Shown here: piece after piece, positions 60,521 to 64,000 of the stretch | Layout of the letters: every line of letters starts with the position of its first letter | How positions within the stretch are numbered: the stretch's first letter is position 1 | NCBI RefSeq assembly: GCF_000227115.2 | Contig: NC_016480.1 | Coordinates: 1,116,001-1,180,000, forward strand | Direction: 5' to 3' | DNA: 64,000 nt | DNA from: Naumovozyma dairenensis CBS 421 | Taxonomy: Eukaryota > Ascomycota > Saccharomycetes > Saccharomycetales > Saccharomycetaceae | Made by a program: the position numbers and the translations under genes | Notes under the pieces: model-generated | The model's database searches: none | What the model saw: only the letters and a program-made list of their open reading frames with translations | Told to the model about the DNA's origin: nothing

Positions 60521-60911
60521 AATTCGAATGAGTCTTTCTTACTGAAATGAGTGGTGTGTATTTCTCGTTCCTCTTGCGCCTGTTGAACCATGGAAATCTG
60601 CACTTTCTACTGTCTTTCTAAATGCTTATTACATTATTTAATGCAGCTCAAACAACTTTATAAGGGACCACGCGAAATACTTGATATTTAAAGATCTACT
60701 TATGTAAGGACGTACAGATTAAGTGGTTCAACTTATAGACTAATGTCAGAGACAAAAAAAGATTTAAAAGGACAAGAATAATAACAAGAATAGATTAGAC
60801 TTTGTAAGGTATGTTTATATAATTAGACAGCACTTACCATCAGTTTGTGATTGTTAGTTATGCTATAGTAATGTACATGAGATTGCAACGAAAAAAATGA
60901 TATTAATGAAA
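60521..60911. other. MRPL37 promoter and REI1 3' region
   Basis: A 391-base AT-rich spacer between same-strand genes. No gene or repeat is seen. Confidence 0.45.
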
Positions 60912-62234
60912 TCATTGCAACAATTGATCTCTATAATAAGGTTGGTTATTAACGAATTTAGCCCTCCTCTTATCATGTGTCTTTTTATCTTTGATTTCTG
61001 TTTGCCAAGTTCTTTGTCTAACTTGAATCTCTTTGGCATCTAAAGTGTTCACGAATGATCTCGTCTCTGCTGCCATTAAAGTACCTTGACCTTCAGTCAA
61101 TTCCTTTTCAGGTTTCAAATCTTGTTTATAATAACGTTGTAATGAACGATGCCCGACTTTAATACCTGTGGGTAGATGAAGTTCGACGTTATCATGGTAT
61201 AAATATTCCTTTGGTGGTTCATCTTCATCATCTTCATAAAGTTCTTCTTCAATTTCTCCATTTCCGTTTGCATCGTCTTCAGCACTATCAACATCTTCCC
61301 ATTCATCTTCACCTTCACCTTCCAAGTTGTCTCCACTATTAATTTGAATAACAGTTTTCTTTTTCCTTGCAGGTTTTTCAAATTGATCATAAGTACTTGT
61401 GAAATTATAAAATTCAGATATTTCCAGTTTTTCATTTTCATTTTCATATGGAATTTTACAATGTCTCTTAGCTAACATATGAGCTCTTACAGCTTCGATA
61501 GATTTACCTTGATAATTGCAAACAATACACACGTTCCCAAGACCAATTTTTTCCGAGAGATATTTGACTAAACCTTCTTTATCTTCTAAATACTTTTGTT
61601 CTGGAATGTAAAACCCATGAGATTTAAACATGTGGTCTAAATTAGTTTCAAAATCAGTGAATATTCTCTTGGTACAGAAAAGACATTGTTCCAATGGAAT
61701 GTCTACTTTGTTTGCTAATTTTTGGTTCATCAACCTTTCAGCTAATTGCTCTTCAGTCAAATCTTCTTCATTGTCTTGTTTTTGTTCAGCTTCAACTTGG
61801 GATTTTTGTTCTTGATTTTGTTCTTGATTTTGTTCTTGTTCTTGCTTTTCAGATACGAGTGGTATTTCTTCTTGTTGTTGAGGAGTAATTGGTTGTTCTT
61901 GTTGTTGCTGTTGTTGCATGTTTTTCAACATATTTTCTCTAGCTAATTCCAATAATTCTTTCTTTCTCTGTAGTAGAGCTTCCTTTTCTCTTCTTCTAAT
62001 TTCCTTCTTAGTCAATTGTTTCTTAGAATCTTCATTATTTTTAGTGGTTTCTGCCGTAGCGGCTGTATTGGCGGCATTCACTTTAGTATTGAATGTAGAT
62101 TCAGTAATTGGTGGTAATTGAGCTACTCTTCTTTTCAAATTATAACGATGCCAATCTGATTTCATATGTTGTCTTTGTTCAATACTGGAAGCAAATTCCA
62201 TGACACAGGAATTACATGTATATATACCGGACAT
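60912..62234 (-). CDS. REI1: Rei1, cytoplasmic 60S ribosome maturation factor
   Basis: The product has 440 residues (393 in S. cerevisiae) from the ATG at 62234 (MSGIYTCNSC); upstream open codons lack an ATG. The zinc fingers are CNSC...HMKSDWH with KRRVAQLPPI after it, CLFCTKRIFTD...HMFKSHGF, and CIVCNYQGKS...HMLAKRH. A Lys/Glu coiled region (about 70-105) is followed by a Gln-rich insert with repeated NQEQ units (about 105-160), which explains the extra length. The acidic stretch and the C-terminal GHRSLQRYYKQDLKP block are conserved. Rei1 probes the polypeptide tunnel and helps remove Arx1 and recycle Tif6. PAC and RRPE elements precede it. Position matches YBR267W, inverted. Confidence 0.96.
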   Translation of the reverse strand: MSGIYTCNSCVMEFASSIEQRQHMKSDWHRYNLKRRVAQLPPITESTFNTKVNAANTAATAETTKNNEDSKKQLTKKEIRRREKEALLQRKKELLELARENMLKNMQQQQQQEQPITPQQQEEIPLVSEKQEQEQNQEQNQEQKSQVEAEQKQDNEEDLTEEQLAERLMNQKLANKVDIPLEQCLFCTKRIFTDFETNLDHMFKSHGFYIPEQKYLEDKEGLVKYLSEKIGLGNVCIVCNYQGKSIEAVRAHMLAKRHCKIPYENENEKLEISEFYNFTSTYDQFEKPARKKKTVIQINSGDNLEGEGEDEWEDVDSAEDDANGNGEIEEELYEDDEDEPPKEYLYHDNVELHLPTGIKVGHRSLQRYYKQDLKPEKELTEGQGTLMAAETRSFVNTLDAKEIQVRQRTWQTEIKDKKTHDKRRAKFVNNQPYYRDQLLQ

Positions 62235-62324
62235 GTTTTGATGATTTCGGTACTTTTTATCTTGCAATGAATGCTATTGATTATAGTATTGATAGATGTT
62301 AATATAGAGTCTTGTTATATAGAA

Positions 62325-62387
62325 AAGCTCATCATCAGCTCATCAGCTCATCGCTTTATTTTTTTCCAATTTTTTTGGAAATTTTTC
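62325..62387 (-). promoter_or_regulatory. PAC and RRPE elements in the REI1 promoter
   Basis: The plus strand has GCTCATC three times (62327-62333, 62338-62344, 62346-62352). The last is the full PAC complement GCTCATCGC (62346-62354, GCGATGAGC on the coding strand), about 115 bp before the ATG. GAAATTTTTC (62378-62387) matches RRPE. PAC plus RRPE marks ribosome-biogenesis genes (Dot6/Tod6 and Stb3/Sfp1 targets). Function is inferred. Confidence 0.7.
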
Positions 62388-62469
62388 AATTTGAAAATTT
62401 CGTGTCACATTAAACGGTGTCAGAAAAAAACATTATGAAGAATAGAATACATATATTTTTTATACATGA

Positions 62470-62470
<1 letters not shown>

Positions 62471-62500
<30 letters not shown>

Positions 62501-62505
62501 TTATT
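62471..62505. repeat. (TTA)n microsatellite downstream of TSC10
   Basis: About eleven TTA units, interrupted once by extra T. It lies 34 bp from the TSC10 stop codon and is probably neutral or part of the 3' UTR. Confidence 0.85.
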
Positions 62506-62538
62506 TGTGTATTAGTAGGTCAGGTTTCTGTACCAGAA

Positions 62539-63522
62539 TTATTGCTCTTTTTTCTTATTGTCCAAATCCTTTTTTGCTTGTTCCTTCTTGAACCAATTTT
62601 TAATTTGGAATTTACAAAACGCCATATAGAAGGGCACAACAATCAAATTAACCAATGCCCCCACGATCAACTGCACCATCCAGGCAATAGAATTATTATT
62701 ATGTTTATTCAATCCCATATCCAAACTCATCAATAACCAACCAATAAGATCGGTCGTAATATCGTCATATCCATATTGTAATTGTTTAACGATAATGTCA
62801 CAACATCTATCCACTGGTATAGGTGATGATGGACCTTCAATCTCTCTTGTAATTTCTGGTTTTGTTAGTTCTTCCAATTCGAACCCTTCACTTTGGAAAT
62901 TCCCAGGATATACACATGATATTCTGTTAGTTCCTAATAATTCTTGTCTTAGGATGGATACTAATGATTTCATTGATACTTTTAATGGAGCGTATTGTGA
63001 GTAACCAATGAAGGGAAAGAATGCAGTCACACTAGAGAAGAAGATTAGATGCGATTGTAACTGTAACTGAGCAATCTTATGTGATAGATATAGAGATGTT
63101 AGGTAATTCATTTGGACACCCATCTCTAATTCTTTTGAGGTTAAATCTTTGAAGAGTTTGGGAATGGACCCACCTGCACAGAGGTAGATTTGGGTGGGAG
63201 AGAGGTCTTGTGCAAGTAATATGTCTAGTAAGGCGGATACTGAATTATAGTCTGATAGATCACATGGTGAATATAATAACCTTTTGTTCGCGTTTACTTT
63301 TTTCCCGCTACTATAATTGGATAAGTTATAGTTTTCAATGTTTTCTTCAAGTGAAGATGATGTTATTGATCTGATTGCGGTTTGTAATTTTGATTCTGAT
63401 CTACTTACTATAATAATTTTTGTATTTTTAGTTTCTTTGAAATATTTTCTAGCAAATTGAGTACCTAAACCTTGTGAACCTCCGGTAATTAAAACAATTT
63501 GATTTTCCAACGTGAAAGGCAT
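62539..63522 (-). CDS. TSC10: 3-ketodihydrosphingosine reductase Tsc10
   Basis: The product has 327 residues (320 in S. cerevisiae). It is a classical short-chain dehydrogenase: cofactor motif GGSQGLG at 14-20, SRSES at the end of beta 2 (NADPH preference), LCAGGSIPK, SSVTAFFPFIGYSQYAPLK with catalytic Tyr177 and Lys181. A membrane segment near the C-terminus (about 279-302, WMVQLIVGALVNLIVVPFYM) and a Lys-rich tail fit an ER membrane enzyme. It reduces 3-ketosphinganine to dihydrosphingosine, the second step of sphingolipid synthesis. It is the last gene of the inverted block (YBR265W). Confidence 0.95.
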   Translation of the reverse strand: MPFTLENQIVLITGGSQGLGTQFARKYFKETKNTKIIIVSRSESKLQTAIRSITSSSLEENIENYNLSNYSSGKKVNANKRLLYSPCDLSDYNSVSALLDILLAQDLSPTQIYLCAGGSIPKLFKDLTSKELEMGVQMNYLTSLYLSHKIAQLQLQSHLIFFSSVTAFFPFIGYSQYAPLKVSMKSLVSILRQELLGTNRISCVYPGNFQSEGFELEELTKPEITREIEGPSSPIPVDRCCDIIVKQLQYGYDDITTDLIGWLLMSLDMGLNKHNNNSIAWMVQLIVGALVNLIVVPFYMAFCKFQIKNWFKKEQAKKDLDNKKKEQ

Positions 63523-63800
63523 GTTGCTGAGAATAACGTGGCGGTTATATGCTTATTGCTTCATTTAACGCTTTTTGTATTGTGCAAAGTTAAGTAACAT
63601 TATGTATTGTATTTTCGAGTATACAAGCCTACTTGTTGTCTATTGTTTAACGTTCCGTTGTTTTTTAAAAGAAAGAGGCAATATAAAAAAAAAATGATAA
63701 GTAAACAAAAAACATTCGTTAGTTTAAAATAAATGATTGTTATAGATTGACGAATATATATGTACACGAGTGGGTGAGAAAGATAGAAAGAGAGAAAGAT

Positions 63801-64000
63801 CTAGTTACCTGAACGTTTTGATCTTTCCAATTCGAATTCTCTTTTCAATTGTTCCAATTCCTTTTCATCAATTGGAGGGATAGGCACATCAATGAAATCA
63901 TTATCCTTATGTAGGAAACTGTATGTATAGAAGTAGATCCCCACTGATAGGGCACCTAATATTCCCAATCCGATCATATTCCCCTTAAAGAATGGTTTCC
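63801..64000 (-). CDS. COA3: Cytochrome oxidase assembly factor Coa3, C-terminal part
   Basis: The reverse strand has 66 open codons from the window edge to the TAG at 63803-63801. The segment begins KPFFKGNMIGLGILGAL and has one membrane helix (GLGILGALSVGIYFYTY). It then carries the very conserved block FLHKDNDFIDVPIPPID and a charged tail (EKELEQLKREFELERSK). S. cerevisiae Coa3 has the same layout: KPFFKGNMLG, a helix, FLHKDNDFADVPIPPID and a Lys/Glu-rich end. Coa3 (YJL062W-A) sits in the mitochondrial inner membrane with Cox14 and Mss51 and couples Cox1 synthesis to assembly. Only about the first 25 residues are missing. Confidence 0.93.
   Translation of the reverse strand, partial: KPFFKGNMIGLGILGALSVGIYFYTYSFLHKDNDFIDVPIPPIDEKELEQLKREFELERSKRSGN

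Larger units (their letters stand above)
62235..62538. other. REI1 promoter and TSC10 3' region
   Basis: It contains three GCTCATC copies, one extended to the PAC element (62346-62354), an RRPE-like element (62378-62387) and a (TTA)n repeat (62471-62505). No gene is seen. Confidence 0.6.

Noticed and set aside
61694..61946. Hydrophobic plus-strand frames inside REI1
   Set aside because: They are antisense readings of the Gln/Glu-rich coding repeat, not membrane proteins.

Overview
The window is nuclear DNA of a budding yeast of the family Saccharomycetaceae. It is AT-rich, with compact and mostly intron-poor genes. The few introns use GTATGT 5' sites and TACTAAC-type branch points. An a-factor gene lies under a composite alpha2/Mcm1-type operator. 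Nearly every protein has a direct Saccharomyces cerevisiae counterpart, and gene order follows S. cerevisiae in long blocks. Mixing of genes from ohnologous blocks (an a-factor gene in a YHR-type block, COA3 beside a YBR-type block) fits a species that shares the whole-genome duplication, such as Kazachstania, Naumovozyma or Tetrapisispora. I cannot fix the genus from the sequence.

Block 1 (1-19144) matches the right arm of S. cerevisiae chromosome VIII, YHR129C-YHR138C. It runs ARP1 (cut by the window edge), an a-factor gene of 34 codons, a PH-domain protein, the pseudo-carboxypeptidase ECM14, the endosulfine IGO2, the INSIG homologue NSG1, the DNA-protein-crosslink protease WSS1, a plasma-membrane casein kinase 1 (YCK1/2), SPL2, ARO9 and a Pbi2/YHR138C-like inhibitor that is split by an intron. 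A junction follows (about 19145-21146) that contains a 712-base N gap.

Block 2 (21147-33748) matches chromosome VI, YFR023W-YFR029W: a PES4/MIP6 RRM protein, LSB3/YSC84 (one intron), tRNA-Ala(AGC), HIS2, ECO1, CDC14, tRNA-Tyr(GTA) with an intron, and PTR3. HIS2 is on the opposite strand from its S. cerevisiae orientation.

Block 3 (34091-41950) matches YBR258C-YBR264C in order and strand: SHG1, RGD1, TAE1, MIC12, SHM1, YPT10. Block 4 (42286-63522) is YBR275C-YBR265W in exactly inverted order and strand: RIF1, CHK1, UBX7, HSM3, EFM2, BIT2/BIT61, SDH8, MRPL37, REI1, TSC10. It is followed by the 3' part of COA3. Between UBX7 and HSM3 lies a broken reading frame that I cannot identify (about 52233-53347).

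The gene set is mostly housekeeping, with several themes: mating (a-factor), cohesion and cell cycle (ECO1, CDC14, CHK1, RIF1), nutrient signalling (IGO2, SPL2, PTR3, BIT2/TORC2), mitochondria (SHM1, MIC12, SDH8, MRPL37, COA3) and protein or ribosome biogenesis (REI1, TAE1, EFM2, HSM3). Promoter motifs that fit gene function are visible for a-factor (alpha2/Mcm1), SPL2 (Pho4), HIS2 (Gcn4), ECO1 (MCB), HSM3 (PACE) and REI1 (PAC/RRPE). I found no prokaryotic-type system, CRISPR array, intact transposon or clear horizontally acquired cluster. The most unusual items are the a-factor locus, the two spliced genes, the broken unknown gene and the rearrangement junctions.
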